Positions 1 through 7,915 of a stretch of DNA of 64,000 nt are shown one piece after another; position 1 is the first letter of the stretch, and each line of letters begins with the position of its first letter. The position numbers and the translations under genes are program-made. The stretch spans positions 273,842 through 337,841 of the forward strand of contig NZ_JBIPKE010000012.1 in the NCBI RefSeq assembly GCF_044005705.1, read 5' to 3'. Under the pieces are notes generated by a model that saw only the letters and a list, made by a program, of their open reading frames with translations, had not been told where the DNA came from and made no database searches. Source of the stretch: Marinoscillum luteum. GTDB taxonomy: Bacteria > Bacteroidota > Bacteroidia > Cytophagales > Cyclobacteriaceae.

Positions 1-1
1 G

Positions 2-730
2 AATGCAAAAGGAGATGAGTCATTCAGGATAGACTACACTGTAAACCTCCCGGCTGGCAATAAAGTGGCTGTGACCAACAAATTTGGAGATATCTATCTG
101 GGTAACCGGACTGGTGATGTCGACCTGGACCTGAGCTATGGAAACCTGAAGGCGGAAGACATTCAGGGGTATCTGGAACTTGAGCTCTCGTTTGGGAAGG
201 GATTTCTTGGTAACACGGGCAAGTCTCACATCGAGGTGAAATATTCTGAGCTGGATATGGGGAACGCCACTAGCATAGAGATGGAACAACAGTTTTCGGA
301 TGTGGAGATCGGTGATGTAGATGAATTGGAGATTGAGAGTAAGTATGGCGCTGTGACCCTGGGCACTGTAGGGGTAGTGGACTCTGATGTGCAGTTCTCC
401 GGATTCAAAATAGAACGATTGCTCAAGAGTCTGTATATGGAAGCCAACTACGTGTCGGAGTTCGAAATCAAGAGTCTGAGTAAGGATTTCACAAAAGTGT
501 CTTTTTTTGGAAAGTTCAGCACGATCAACATCCGCCTGGAAGAGGGATTGAAGGCTGACCTGGAGGCTGAGTTTAGTTTTTCCAATATGAATTCCAGTAT
601 TTCAAACATGGAAACCTATTACAGGGTAAAAGAAGATCACAGAAGTGAATACAAAGCGAGAATAGGTGGGGGTGATCCTAATAAAAAGATCATTGTGAAG
701 TCGAGCTATGGTGATCTGCGGCTCAGGTGA
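2..730 (+). CDS. Surface or secreted beta-repeat protein, 3' part only
   Basis: The reading frame is open from the first bases of the window, so the true start lies upstream. The visible 242 residues contain no catalytic motif that I recognise. They consist of short alternating hydrophobic and charged strands with recurring SYG/KYG/SFG and 'L.NT/IE.' phrases about every 20 residues, which suggests a beta-solenoid similar to DUF4097-type or auto-transporter-adhesin-like proteins of Bacteroidota. The frame ends in TGA five bases before the convergent ftsE-like gene. A membrane or cell-surface role is inference; no anchor or sorting signal is visible in this C-terminal part. Confidence 0.7.
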   Translation, partial: NAKGDESFRIDYTVNLPAGNKVAVTNKFGDIYLGNRTGDVDLDLSYGNLKAEDIQGYLELELSFGKGFLGNTGKSHIEVKYSELDMGNATSIEMEQQFSDVEIGDVDELEIESKYGAVTLGTVGVVDSDVQFSGFKIERLLKSLYMEANYVSEFEIKSLSKDFTKVSFFGKFSTINIRLEEGLKADLEAEFSFSNMNSSISNMETYYRVKEDHRSEYKARIGGGDPNKKIIVKSSYGDLRLR

Positions 731-735
731 TTTCC

Positions 736-1446
736 TCAGAAAAGGCCCGTGAGCTCGAAGTTCTCTTTGGTAGAGTCTTTGATTTTGCCACCCTCACATT
801 TAATCACACGCGCAGGAAATTTTTGAAGAAGGTGATGGTTGTGCGTGGCCATCACCACTGAGGTGCCGCTTTTGTTGATCTCGAGGAAGAGCTTCATGAT
901 GCCGTCAGAGACCTCTGGGTCGAGATTTCCTGTGGGCTCATCAGCAAATAGGATCTGGGGCTCATTGATCAGCGCACGGGCGATTACCACACGCTGCTGT
1001 TCACCACCACTCAACTGATGGGGCATTTTGGAAGATACAGAGCCCAGTCCTACACGCATTAGCACCTCGGCCAGCCGGCTCTTCATTTTCGACTTTTCTT
1101 TCCACCCGGTAGCTTTCATGACAAAGTACAGATTCTCTGCCACGCTCCGGTCATAAAAGAGCTCAAAGTCCTGAAAAATAATGCCGATTTTCCTTCGTAG
1201 ATAGGGGACATCAGAGGATTTGATTCCTCTGATGTCATATCCCACTACTTTAATATCTCCCAATCTGAGTGGCAGATCGCCGTACAGCGTTTTCAGGAGT
1301 GAAGATTTACCACTGCCTGTTCTTCCTACCAGATATAAAAACTCACCCTTGCCAATATCAAACGTGATCTCACTCAGTACCGTGGCATGATCCTGAAAGA
1401 TGTTGGCATTCCTGATGGAAACAATGGGTTCGTCTGAGAAGGACAT
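736..1446 (-). CDS. ftsE: FtsE-like ABC transporter ATP-binding protein
   Basis: A 236-residue ATPase with Walker A GRTGSGKSS (about residues 41-49), Q-loop in IIFQDFE, signature LSGGEQQR (145-152), Walker B ILFADEPT (165-172) and the H-loop in MATHNHH. In the FtsE family this subunit pairs with the membrane protein FtsX to activate peptidoglycan hydrolases at the septum. No ftsX is adjacent, so a LolD/MacB-type assignment cannot be fully excluded. I chose the ATG at 1446: the upstream in-frame ATG at 1491 would overlap the preceding small gene by 41 bases, whereas 1446 sits four bases after that gene's stop. Probably cotranscribed with the small gene and the transaldolase upstream. Confidence 0.88.
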   Translation of the reverse strand: MSFSDEPIVSIRNANIFQDHATVLSEITFDIGKGEFLYLVGRTGSGKSSLLKTLYGDLPLRLGDIKVVGYDIRGIKSSDVPYLRRKIGIIFQDFELFYDRSVAENLYFVMKATGWKEKSKMKSRLAEVLMRVGLGSVSSKMPHQLSGGEQQRVVIARALINEPQILFADEPTGNLDPEVSDGIMKLFLEINKSGTSVVMATHNHHLLQKFPARVIKCEGGKIKDSTKENFELTGLF

Positions 1447-1450
1447 AATG

Positions 1451-1678
1451 TTAGATTTCCAATTTTTGAAGCTTTCCGAAAGGGAGCTCATCGATTACCG
1501 CTTTGAGCTCCGCTTCTTTCCCCTCCAATCCAAATTTCTCCAGTTTCTGAAGGGGTCTGTCAGCCCTGAAATAGGCAATGAGTACAAATTTGTCATCTCG
1601 TAGTTGGATGTAGTCCGGAATCTTGGCCTTCCCCTTTACTTTAATGATATACATGGTAGCAGCACATACGTTCATCAT
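1451..1678 (-). CDS. Small conserved-looking protein between transaldolase and ftsE
   Basis: A 75-residue frame with ordered, non-repetitive sequence and no signal peptide or membrane segment. It sits 17 bases after the transaldolase gene and four bases before the chosen ftsE start, so it looks like the middle gene of a three-gene operon. An alternative ATG at 1654 would give a 67-residue protein beginning MYIIKVKGKAKIPDYIQ, which looks like a natural N-terminus. The tight packing supports a real gene. I do not recognise the family; its position suggests only cotranscription, not a role in division. Confidence 0.65.
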   Translation of the reverse strand: MMNVCAATMYIIKVKGKAKIPDYIQLRDDKFVLIAYFRADRPLQKLEKFGLEGKEAELKAVIDELPFGKLQKLEI

Positions 1679-1695
1679 CCAACTATCAGATGTGC

Positions 1696-2352
1696 TTACT
1701 TGTTGCCTTTTTTGTAATCGGCGAGGAATTTTTCCAGGCCACTGTCAGTCAAAGGATGCTTTAGCAAGCCAGTGATGACAGATAGGGGACAAGTGACTAC
1801 ATCCGCACCGATTTCGGCACATTGGATCAGGTGCATGTTATGTCTTACAGATGCAGCAAGCACCTCAGTTTCAAATTCGTAATTGTCAAAGATCTGAACG
1901 ATCTGCTCAATCAATGTGAGGCCATCAAACCCAATATCGTCCAATCTGCCGATGAAAGGAGAGATGTAGCTGGCACCAGCTTTGGCTGCTAATATGGCCT
2001 GACCTGCGCTGAAAATCAAGGTGCAATTGGTTCGGACCCCCTCATCTGTAAGGGCCTTGATTGCTTTTACTCCGTCTTTGATCATCGGGATTTTCACCAC
2101 GATCTTATCATCAATTTTGGCCAGCTCTTTACCTTCTTTGAGCATAGCTTCATACTCAGTAGAGATCACTTCAGCGCTTACATTGTCATCTACTATGTTG
2201 CAGATGTCTTTGTAGTGTTTCAATATATTGTCCTTACCTGTGATTCCTTCCTTGGCCATCAAAGATGGATTGGTGGTCACACCATCCAATACGCCCAGGT
2301 CATAGGCTTCCTGAATCTCATCAAGGTTTGCTGTGTCTATGAAAAATTTCAT
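1696..2352 (-). CDS. tal: Transaldolase, short (FSA/TalC-type) class
   Basis: A 218-residue class I aldolase of the small transaldolase / fructose-6-phosphate aldolase group, which transfers dihydroxyacetone units in the non-oxidative pentose phosphate pathway. The N-terminus MKFFIDTANLDEI, the GVTTNPSL motif, the Schiff-base lysine in VVKIPM (K87), and the NCTLIFSAGQA and SPFIGRLDDIG motifs are all present. Length matches the short family (about 215-220 residues). The sequence alone does not separate transaldolase from F6P aldolase activity. First gene of the apparent operon with the small protein and ftsE. Confidence 0.93.
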   Translation of the reverse strand: MKFFIDTANLDEIQEAYDLGVLDGVTTNPSLMAKEGITGKDNILKHYKDICNIVDDNVSAEVISTEYEAMLKEGKELAKIDDKIVVKIPMIKDGVKAIKALTDEGVRTNCTLIFSAGQAILAAKAGASYISPFIGRLDDIGFDGLTLIEQIVQIFDNYEFETEVLAASVRHNMHLIQCAEIGADVVTCPLSVITGLLKHPLTDSGLEKFLADYKKGNK

Positions 2353-2420
2353 GTGTTCTTTTCTGTTTGTATGATTAAAAAATATGACTTAAAATTAGGA
2401 CAATGTGGGGAAACAAAAAA

Positions 2421-2511
2421 GGCAAACGAAATGTCGCACCGCTACAACCGCCTACCCTTGCTACCTTCCGGTCCTGGGGGATTCAGCAGGAGCTGGTCGC
2501 ATCCGTTTGCC
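2421..2511 (-). ncRNA. ffs: Signal recognition particle RNA (small bacterial type)
   Basis: On the minus strand the segment contains the conserved SRP tip CAGGACCGGAAGGTAGCAAGGG, with the GGAA tetraloop and the asymmetric internal-loop sequences that bind Ffh. The ends are set by an eight-base inverted match: GGCAAACG at the RNA 5' side (2504-2511) pairs with CGTTTGCC at the 3' side (2421-2428), giving about 91 nt, the usual small SRP RNA length. A TAnnTTTG box lies seven bases upstream of the predicted 5' end, which supports the start. The RNA scaffolds Ffh for cotranslational membrane targeting. Confidence 0.9.
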
Positions 2512-2517
2512 AGGTTG

Positions 2518-2550
2518 CAAAGGTAACAAAGAAATGCCCTTAAGATGAAA
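2518..2550 (-). promoter_or_regulatory. Bacteroidota-type promoter of the SRP RNA
   Basis: Read on the minus strand, TACCTTTG (2518-2525) fits the TAnnTTTG -7 element of the primary Bacteroidota sigma factor. A TTTC (2547-2550), one base off TTTG, lies 21 bases upstream. The same 21-base spacing recurs at the other promoters in this window. Initiation would fall at about 2511-2513, matching the RNA end predicted from base pairing. Confidence 0.6.
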
Positions 2551-2742
2551 TTATAATTCAGAAATAGATCGATATTCTTCGCTATGATAGTCGCCACCTG
2601 CTCTATCTGGCTCAGCATCATTATCCAGGCTTTCATTATCCTCCTCCAAATCAGAGAAATAGCTATCCGGCACGTCATCGTACTCCATATAGTCCTGAGC
2701 ATCTATGTCATTTTCTCTCATGTTAAATCTCATTTGATTCAC
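2551..2742 (-). CDS. Small, very acidic hypothetical protein
   Basis: A 63-residue frame with a strikingly acidic composition (many Asp and Glu, with runs such as SDLEEDNESLDNDAEPD) and no hydrophobic segment. It lies just upstream of the SRP RNA promoter in the same orientation. No family is recognised and no clear ribosome-binding site is visible, as is common in this phylum. The strong composition bias could reflect a real disordered acidic protein or a chance frame; I cannot decide from sequence. Confidence 0.45.
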   Translation of the reverse strand: MNQMRFNMRENDIDAQDYMEYDDVPDSYFSDLEEDNESLDNDAEPDRAGGDYHSEEYRSISEL

Positions 2743-2869
2743 TGGCTAAATTATCCACAAGCACGCTTAAAGAAATCACTGGGTAGGTTATCTCTTGTTT
2801 AGAAGATTGTTATGTTAAAACTTTCCGAATAGGATTTCAGATGTAACCTTCTCAAATGCGTGGATAATG

Positions 2870-2902
2870 TTTGTATTACTACGCGTAAGGGGTGTATTTT
2901 TG
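2870..2902 (+). promoter_or_regulatory. Promoter of the bTHX gene
   Basis: TTTG (2870-2873), a 21-base spacer and TATTTTTG (2895-2902) give a full match to the Bacteroidota TTTG / TAnnTTTG promoter form. It ends 31 bases upstream of the bTHX start codon. Confidence 0.65.
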
Positions 2903-2933
2903 TGAAGTTTTATACTTCAAACTCAATAAGAAT

Positions 2934-3053
2934 ATGGGAAAAGGAGATAGAAAAACACGCAGAGGTAAAATAGCCAAAGGAACCTATGGTGTCAGAAGAC
3001 CCAAGAACACAACCGGGAAAGCTGAAGCACCAAAAAAAGGCAAGAAAAAGTAA
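2934..3053 (+). CDS. 30S ribosomal protein bTHX
   Basis: A 39-residue, extremely basic protein starting MGKGDRKTRRGKIAKGTYG and ending in a Lys-rich tail (KKGKKK). This matches the bTHX (Thx / S31-like) family, a short peptide buried in the head of the small ribosomal subunit that stabilises rRNA packing in Thermus and Bacteroidota. The GKGD.KT.RGKI...GTYG.RRP core is present. Too small for most gene finders. It stands alone, with its own promoter at 2870-2902. Confidence 0.92.
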   Translation: MGKGDRKTRRGKIAKGTYGVRRPKNTTGKAEAPKKGKKK

Positions 3054-3146
3054 CACAGGCCGTTTAAGTGTGATTGGGCATTAACCCCGGCATTTCCACG
3101 GATTATTCCAGAAACATTGTTGGGGCCCTGCGAGGTGGTATATTTT

Positions 3147-3842
3147 ATGAGAAAAATTCTGATCATTCTGTTAATAGTAACTGCCGGACAGGGAGCGTAT
3201 GCCCAGGTGAAGGGGTTTGTGGGGCTGAAAGGTGGAGGACATCTGAGTACCGCGTATATCGAACATACGATCTATAACACCTTTATGAATACCGGGTTCA
3301 TTCCCGGTTATCAGGGTGGATTGATGCTTAAATTATTCACGAATAGGTCCAGTACCTCATTTCTCAATGCCGGACTGCAATCTGGCCTGGCTTATGAGCA
3401 GAAGGGGTGGAAGCAAACTTTTGCTACAGATGAACCCACTTACCATATCAAGATGTCTTACCTCAATTTTCCGGTGGAGGCCATGGCCTATGCGGGAAAA
3501 GGCAATACTAAGTTTTTCTTTACATTAGGGATGTTTACCGAGTGGCTCGTCAATGTGGAGAAAGATCCTGATCCCGATCCTGACAACATGGGGACTGGTG
3601 TGGAGTTTTATACCTATGAGGAAAACCGCGACCGAACCTTTGGGTATGGAGTGCGATTATCTCTGGGTGTGCAGCATGAATTTCCTTTTGGGGCCATTCA
3701 CCTAGATGGGTTTATCTCCTATAGTGTGAGCAGTCTTATGAAAACGGAGGATTTAGATAACCGCCTCCCGGATCTCAGTAATCATTATCTGGCTGGTTTT
3801 ACCGTTGCCTACATGATTCCTTTCGGGAAGATGGATTTTTAG
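3147..3842 (+). CDS. Secreted outer-membrane beta-barrel protein (PorT-like)
   Basis: A 231-residue protein with a classical signal peptide (MRKILIILLIVTAGQGAYAQ; cleavage after AYA-Q) followed by VKGFVGLKGGGHLST, the usual opening strand of small Bacteroidota outer-membrane barrels of the PorT / OMP_b-brl_2 type. Alternating aromatic strands run to the end, and the last residues (MIPFGKMDF) end in Phe as expected for a BAM substrate. I chose the start at the signal peptide; an upstream in-frame start at 3117 would bury it. Function unknown beyond an outer-membrane location. Confidence 0.8.
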   Translation: MRKILIILLIVTAGQGAYAQVKGFVGLKGGGHLSTAYIEHTIYNTFMNTGFIPGYQGGLMLKLFTNRSSTSFLNAGLQSGLAYEQKGWKQTFATDEPTYHIKMSYLNFPVEAMAYAGKGNTKFFFTLGMFTEWLVNVEKDPDPDPDNMGTGVEFYTYEENRDRTFGYGVRLSLGVQHEFPFGAIHLDGFISYSVSSLMKTEDLDNRLPDLSNHYLAGFTVAYMIPFGKMDF

Positions 3843-3876
3843 GGTAACTTTCTGTACCCAAAAACCCATCATTATC

Positions 3877-4917
3877 ATGAACCTCGGAGCCCTCAAGTAC
3901 CTCAGTGTACTTTCCTTGCCTGTTCTGGCTTATTTCTCATTTCATAGTACGGGGTGGCTGACCTTTTTGCCCTTGCTGGAGGCTTTTATGATCATTCCGA
4001 TCCTTGAGCTTTTTTTTAAGCCAGACCCTGATAATTTCTCGGAGGTAGAGGAACAGAAGCGATTGGAAAATCCTATTTATGATCTTTTAGTTTATCTGGT
4101 GGTGCCTATACAACTAGCCTGCGTGTGGTGGTTTCTTGAGTCCATGACTCAATCGGTAGAGCTATTGACCAGGATAGGAAGAATCACCGCCATGGGGATG
4201 CTCTGTGGGGTGATGGGGATCAATGTGGCCCATGAATTGGGACACAGGAAGCGAAAGTATGAGCAACAAATGTCTAAACTGTTGCTGCTGACCTCACTGT
4301 ACATGCATTTTTTCATCGAACACAACAGAGGTCATCACAAGCATGTGTCTACCGCTGAAGACCCCTCGTCTGCGCGATTGGGAGAGTCTTTATATGCTTT
4401 TTGGATCCGATCGGTGGTGCTATCCTACCTCTCCGCATGGAAGTTGGAAGCTGGCAGGCTGAGAAAGAAAGGTCAGCGTACCTTTTCGATACATAACGAA
4501 ATGCTCCAATTTCAGGTGCTCCAATTAACATTCCTACTTGTGGTTGGTTATGTATATGGGTGGGCAGTAATGCTGTATTATGTTCTTGCAGCGATCATGG
4601 GCTTTCTATTGCTGGAGACCGTCAATTACATTGAGCATTACGGACTGTCCAGGAATAAAACCGATCGAGGCTATGAACGTGTGATGCCGGCTCATTCATG
4701 GAATTCTGATCATCTGGTAGGTCGAATTATGCTTTTTGAGCTTTCACGACACTCTGATCATCATTACATAGCCAGCAGAAAATACCAGGTGCTGAGACAT
4801 ATGGATGAAAGCCCCCAAATGCCAACGGGGTATCCGGGTATGATGTTGATGGCCACAGTGCCTCCATTGTGGTTTTACGTGATGGATAGTAGAATAGGGG
4901 AGTATCGCAATGATTGA
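3877..4917 (+). CDS. alkB: AlkB-type membrane di-iron alkane hydroxylase
   Basis: A 346-residue integral membrane protein with about six hydrophobic segments and the histidine motifs of the alkane 1-monooxygenase family in order: HELGH (119-123), EHNRGHH (148-154), the NYIEHYG motif (about 255) and SRHSDHHY (about 290). These ligate the di-iron centre that hydroxylates terminal carbons of alkanes or related chains. Length is slightly short of the classical family (about 400). No rubredoxin, rubredoxin reductase or alkane-uptake gene is adjacent, so the electron partner is elsewhere and the substrate may be another long-chain compound. It lies 34 bases after the barrel protein gene and may share its transcript. 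Confidence 0.9.
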   Translation: MNLGALKYLSVLSLPVLAYFSFHSTGWLTFLPLLEAFMIIPILELFFKPDPDNFSEVEEQKRLENPIYDLLVYLVVPIQLACVWWFLESMTQSVELLTRIGRITAMGMLCGVMGINVAHELGHRKRKYEQQMSKLLLLTSLYMHFFIEHNRGHHKHVSTAEDPSSARLGESLYAFWIRSVVLSYLSAWKLEAGRLRKKGQRTFSIHNEMLQFQVLQLTFLLVVGYVYGWAVMLYYVLAAIMGFLLLETVNYIEHYGLSRNKTDRGYERVMPAHSWNSDHLVGRIMLFELSRHSDHHYIASRKYQVLRHMDESPQMPTGYPGMMLMATVPPLWFYVMDSRIGEYRND

Positions 4918-4956
4918 TTGATAATATTATTAAATCATTAAAAATAGTGAATATTA

Positions 4957-4989
4957 TTTGAATTTAGTTCAATAATATTTCTAATTTTG
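4957..4989 (+). promoter_or_regulatory. Promoter of the 83-residue protein gene
   Basis: TTTG (4957-4960), a 21-base spacer and TAATTTTG (4982-4989) match the Bacteroidota promoter form exactly, in an AT-rich intergenic region. The box ends 35 bases before the start codon at 5025. Confidence 0.65.
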
Positions 4990-5024
4990 TATGAAATCAT
5001 TAAAACCGTTTAAAAGTAATCAAA

Positions 5025-5276
5025 ATGGCAGCAGAAAAAATTGAAAAAGCACTGGTAGAAGCTAAGGACAAGCTTTCTCAACTTGGTATTGAGGAGCAGC
5101 TGGTTTCAGAAATCGAATGGTGTTTGGGGAGCTACGCTCATGACCAAAATGCCGAAGGTCTTTATGTTAAAGGGGCAGAGGCGTACACAGCTCTTGAAAA
5201 GTTTAAGAAAACGAACGCCCGGAAGGTATCGAAGAAGTTATTGGATGATCTGGAGAAGGCGATCAAATCCAAGTAA
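5025..5276 (+). CDS. Small helical hypothetical protein
   Basis: An 83-residue protein rich in Lys, Glu and Ala, predicted largely alpha-helical, with no signal or membrane segment. A strong promoter match upstream and an intrinsic terminator downstream define a single-gene transcription unit, which supports a real and probably well-expressed gene. The family is not recognised. The basic C-terminus (NARKVSKKLLDDLEKAIKSK) might contact nucleic acid, but that is only a composition-based guess. Confidence 0.8.
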   Translation: MAAEKIEKALVEAKDKLSQLGIEEQLVSEIEWCLGSYAHDQNAEGLYVKGAEAYTALEKFKKTNARKVSKKLLDDLEKAIKSK

Positions 5277-5298
5277 AAGAAAAATTTAAGTTGTATTA

Positions 5299-5345
5299 AA
5301 AAAGGCTATCCCTGTCTCGAGAAGAGGAAGAGAAAGCCTTTTTTT
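5299..5345. terminator. Intrinsic terminator, possibly bidirectional
   Basis: AAAGGCT (5301-5307) and AGCCTTT (5335-5341) form a stem followed by a run of seven T (5339-5345) on the plus strand. The A-run on the left side gives a U-tract for the converging minus-strand gene as well. It ends the 83-residue protein unit. Confidence 0.65.
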
Positions 5346-5364
5346 ATGCTCTAAAGAAGAAGTT

Positions 5365-5772
5365 CTATTTTTTGGGGATCAGGTGTTGATCAGCTATTGA
5401 CCTCAGATAGCTTCTTTTAGTGCTAATACTTGGGTCTGAATAAATATATGCCGAAAGATCCGCAACCACACCGGGCTTGTAGCCTAGGGCCAAAGCAAGA
5501 CGTTCACAAAACTGTATTTCACTCTGATAGATTTTTCCATCTACTTTCATGAGTTGAATGACATCAAACAGGTAAGTGAATTTTTCATCGGGCGGTAAAT
5601 TCTTAAGGTTAGGAATGGGTCTGGGGTTGTCTATGATCAACTCCACCTCTTCCCTGGAAAGTCCACAACGCTCTCCTATTTTATGAATCAGTTTACTCTC
5701 TTCTTCGGCTAGAAATTTATCAGCCATCGAAAGGTGAACCAGAATGCTCAGTTGTTCTTCATTGGATAACAT
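5365..5772 (-). CDS. TerB-like helical protein
   Basis: A 135-residue cytosolic protein resembling the tellurite-resistance TerB fold: two helical repeats, each with an acidic loop (HLSMADKFLAEEESKLI near the N-terminus and VIQLMKVDGKIYQSEIQF in the middle). In the family these loops bind divalent metal. No other ter genes are near, so a tellurite link is not implied. The start is the ATG at 5772; upstream in-frame codons are non-ATG. A TAGTTTTG box on the minus strand at 5808-5815 could serve as its promoter, inside the end of the upstream gene. Confidence 0.7.
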   Translation of the reverse strand: MLSNEEQLSILVHLSMADKFLAEEESKLIHKIGERCGLSREEVELIIDNPRPIPNLKNLPPDEKFTYLFDVIQLMKVDGKIYQSEIQFCERLALALGYKPGVVADLSAYIYSDPSISTKRSYLRSIADQHLIPKK

Positions 5773-5801
5773 AGTGTGAAGATAATTCAAAAAATGAAAA
5801 C

Positions 5802-7682
5802 CTATCTCAAAACTATTCTTGATTTATGCAGGAGGCCTGTAGGTGAACTGATACTGATAATGTGAGTGCCATTGATAATGTATTCCGGAATCATCAGATC
5901 GGCACCCGTGCTTTCGGGAATCAGGTGTGTCTGAAAGGCTAATTTACCTTCCGGGGTGTACATGATAATGTCTACAGAAACACCAGGAAGCAGGTTTTTA
6001 ATGTTCATCGTCCGGTTTCCATTTTCCAGTAGTGTGGGGTAAATTTCTGTTTCACCAGTGTGACTAGGCACTATGTAGCGAACCTCAGAATGCTCCCATT
6101 TACCATCATAGTCTATTTGGCGAATGCGATAATAGCAACTTCTGATGAGCGGTAAATCTTCGTAAGTATACACGGATACTCCCTTGTAATTACCCTTTCC
6201 TTTCAGTTGCCCGATTACGCTCCAGTTTTCACCATTGTATGATTTTTCCACATGAAACCACTCGTTGTTAATTTCCTGAGCTGTTGACCAGGTGATTTTT
6301 GGTCGTTGATTATTGACCAGTGACACATCTACGGAAAGCCAGGTTACGGGTAGTGCACCTTCTCCGGCGTATGGAGATCCCACATCGCTGCCAGAGCCGC
6401 CGCCCTGTGCCGGGATGGTATGGGCATATCCTGTAGGCGTGCTAGTGGCGTCATTGCTTTGGGCCCAGCTGGAGCCGGTGTTGTTGTCTGATGCCAGTGA
6501 TTGGAGATAGATGCTTTTACCGTCTGATGATCCCACGGCAGGCCAGCTGCCACTTCCGTTCTGATAGGTCACTTCATCCAGGGCATTGGTAAGGTTGCCA
6601 TCATCATAATAGGCACTATTGCCCCACAAACCTAGTGACATTCCTGTATTGGAGAGGTCTGGCAGGTTAACGGAGAGTGTCGGTATGGTATTCCCCGTTG
6701 CCCACGCCGCTTGAAAATCTGCATCTGTAATGTTCTGATCTATGAGTATGACGCCTTCATTTGGAGCCAGGGTGTAGCTTTCTGTTATCGGGGTCTCGCC
6801 AGCACTTCCTGAGTTATCGTACAATATAAAACCTTCCAGATCTATTGGAACAATTGAGTTATTATAGACTTCCACCCACTCATAGTCAGGTTCCGCGCTG
6901 TTAGGGTCATACATGATCTCTGTGATCAAAATATCAGGATGACTATTGCCAACGTTTACCACGATATTGTCAATGGCAAATTCATCTCTGGCACCACTGC
7001 CAGACGCATCGTCAAATTGCCAGGAAAGATAAAAATTAGCTCCGCTGTCCCATGATAGACCATAGATCGTCTTACTGACGGAGTACTTTACCCATTCTGG
7101 GCTACCATCCGCAGTTGTTGTAGTTGTGACCTTTTTGGAGTCCACTGTTTCGTAGGTGGTATTGTCCGAGCTGAAAGCCAAATCAATCGCACTAGAAGCA
7201 TTTTGATCATTATATACATATACATCATAAGAGACAGTGACTGTTCGGATGGTCGTAGCGACAATGTCGTTTTGGAGCTTCAGTCGCAAACTGCCAGGTG
7301 TCATATCTGTGTCATTGGCTTGGAATCCGAGCGCATAGTCAGGCGATAGAATGGTGGCCGTATTGAAGGCATAGAGCGCACTTAAGGCAACACCACCCTG
7401 CGAAATACCTCCGGTGAAGTCTCCCAGGAGGCCTGTTCCGTCGAAAGGGACATCACCATCACTCATACCATATATAGCCCATGCCCGTGAATCGAGCTGA
7501 CCCAGAGTGACCGGAAGATTCACCAATCCAAGTCCTTGCAGGGGCCCCAGATTCACCCCGAGGAGGGTATTATCAAAGTCGATGGTGTGGTCTGTATCAA
7601 GTGAATTGATGCTTAATTGAGCACTGCTGGAATAGAATGCCAGCAGCATCAGTAGAATTGTTTTGGTTTTAAGTAGAGTCAT
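5802..7682 (-). CDS. Secreted lamin-tail-domain protein, probable T9SS cargo
   Basis: A 626-residue exported protein with an N-terminal signal peptide (cleavage near SSSAQ). A beta-rich N-terminal region of about 240 residues is followed by a lamin-tail domain opening ILITEIMYDPNSAEPDYEWVE (about 250-370) and then GALPVTWLSVDV, the usual lead-in to the fibronectin-like and type IX secretion C-terminal region of Bacteroidota. The last 75 residues resemble a type A sorting domain, although the usual YPNP motif is altered to IYPTLLENG. Lamin-tail domains often accompany secreted nucleases or adhesins; no nuclease motif is seen. Related in build to the giant protein at 38108-46201. Confidence 0.8.
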   Translation of the reverse strand: MTLLKTKTILLMLLAFYSSSAQLSINSLDTDHTIDFDNTLLGVNLGPLQGLGLVNLPVTLGQLDSRAWAIYGMSDGDVPFDGTGLLGDFTGGISQGGVALSALYAFNTATILSPDYALGFQANDTDMTPGSLRLKLQNDIVATTIRTVTVSYDVYVYNDQNASSAIDLAFSSDNTTYETVDSKKVTTTTTADGSPEWVKYSVSKTIYGLSWDSGANFYLSWQFDDASGSGARDEFAIDNIVVNVGNSHPDILITEIMYDPNSAEPDYEWVEVYNNSIVPIDLEGFILYDNSGSAGETPITESYTLAPNEGVILIDQNITDADFQAAWATGNTIPTLSVNLPDLSNTGMSLGLWGNSAYYDDGNLTNALDEVTYQNGSGSWPAVGSSDGKSIYLQSLASDNNTGSSWAQSNDATSTPTGYAHTIPAQGGGSGSDVGSPYAGEGALPVTWLSVDVSLVNNQRPKITWSTAQEINNEWFHVEKSYNGENWSVIGQLKGKGNYKGVSVYTYEDLPLIRSCYYRIRQIDYDGKWEHSEVRYIVPSHTGETEIYPTLLENGNRTMNIKNLLPGVSVDIIMYTPEGKLAFQTHLIPESTGADLMIPEYIINGTHIISISSPTGLLHKSRIVLR

Positions 7683-7741
7683 TTTATGCGGTAATTTGAT
7701 CTCAACACAATGATACCTAGGTGGATAGGACCTGATGGAGT

Positions 7742-7765
7742 AAAAACGTTCAGTGATACGTTTTT
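7742..7765. promoter_or_regulatory. Perfect 8-8-8 palindrome between divergent units
   Basis: AAAAACGT and ACGTTTTT flank an eight-base centre. It lies 60 bases upstream of the lamin-tail protein gene and 65 bases upstream of the trp leader. It could be an operator for either unit or a small hairpin; neither is proven. Confidence 0.4.
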
Positions 7766-7829
7766 CTCGTTGGAATTTTTTTAAACGAAGTACTTGGAAT
7801 TGATTTTATGCCTGTTGTACATTAGCGGC

Positions 7830-7883
7830 ATGATTAGAACAAACACATACTACTGGTGGCACATACTCCTTTTAGGTTTATGA
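7830..7883 (+). CDS. trpL: trp operon leader peptide (Tyr-Tyr-Trp-Trp)
   Basis: A 17-residue frame, MIRTNTYYWWHILLLGL, ending in TGA 32 bases before the arm of an intrinsic terminator that precedes trpE. Tandem Trp codons (7854-7859), directly after tandem Tyr codons (7848-7853), are the hallmark of a ribosome-stalling leader. When Trp-tRNA (or perhaps Tyr-tRNA) is scarce, the ribosome would stall there. GGTTT at 7875-7879 could then pair with AAACC at 7917-7921 and disrupt the terminator. An imperfect promoter, CTTG-N21-TACATTAG (7793-7825), would place initiation almost at the ATG. Leader and terminator are seen; the mechanism is inferred from known trp attenuation. Confidence 0.82.
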   Translation: MIRTNTYYWWHILLLGL

Positions 7884-7915
7884 ACAGAAGTGGTATGTAG
7901 AAGAATATATCTTGT

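Noticed and set aside
2215..2526. 103-codon plus-strand frame over the transaldolase start and SRP RNA
   Set aside because: Spans a conserved gene and a structural RNA on the other strand; its sequence is a by-product of both.
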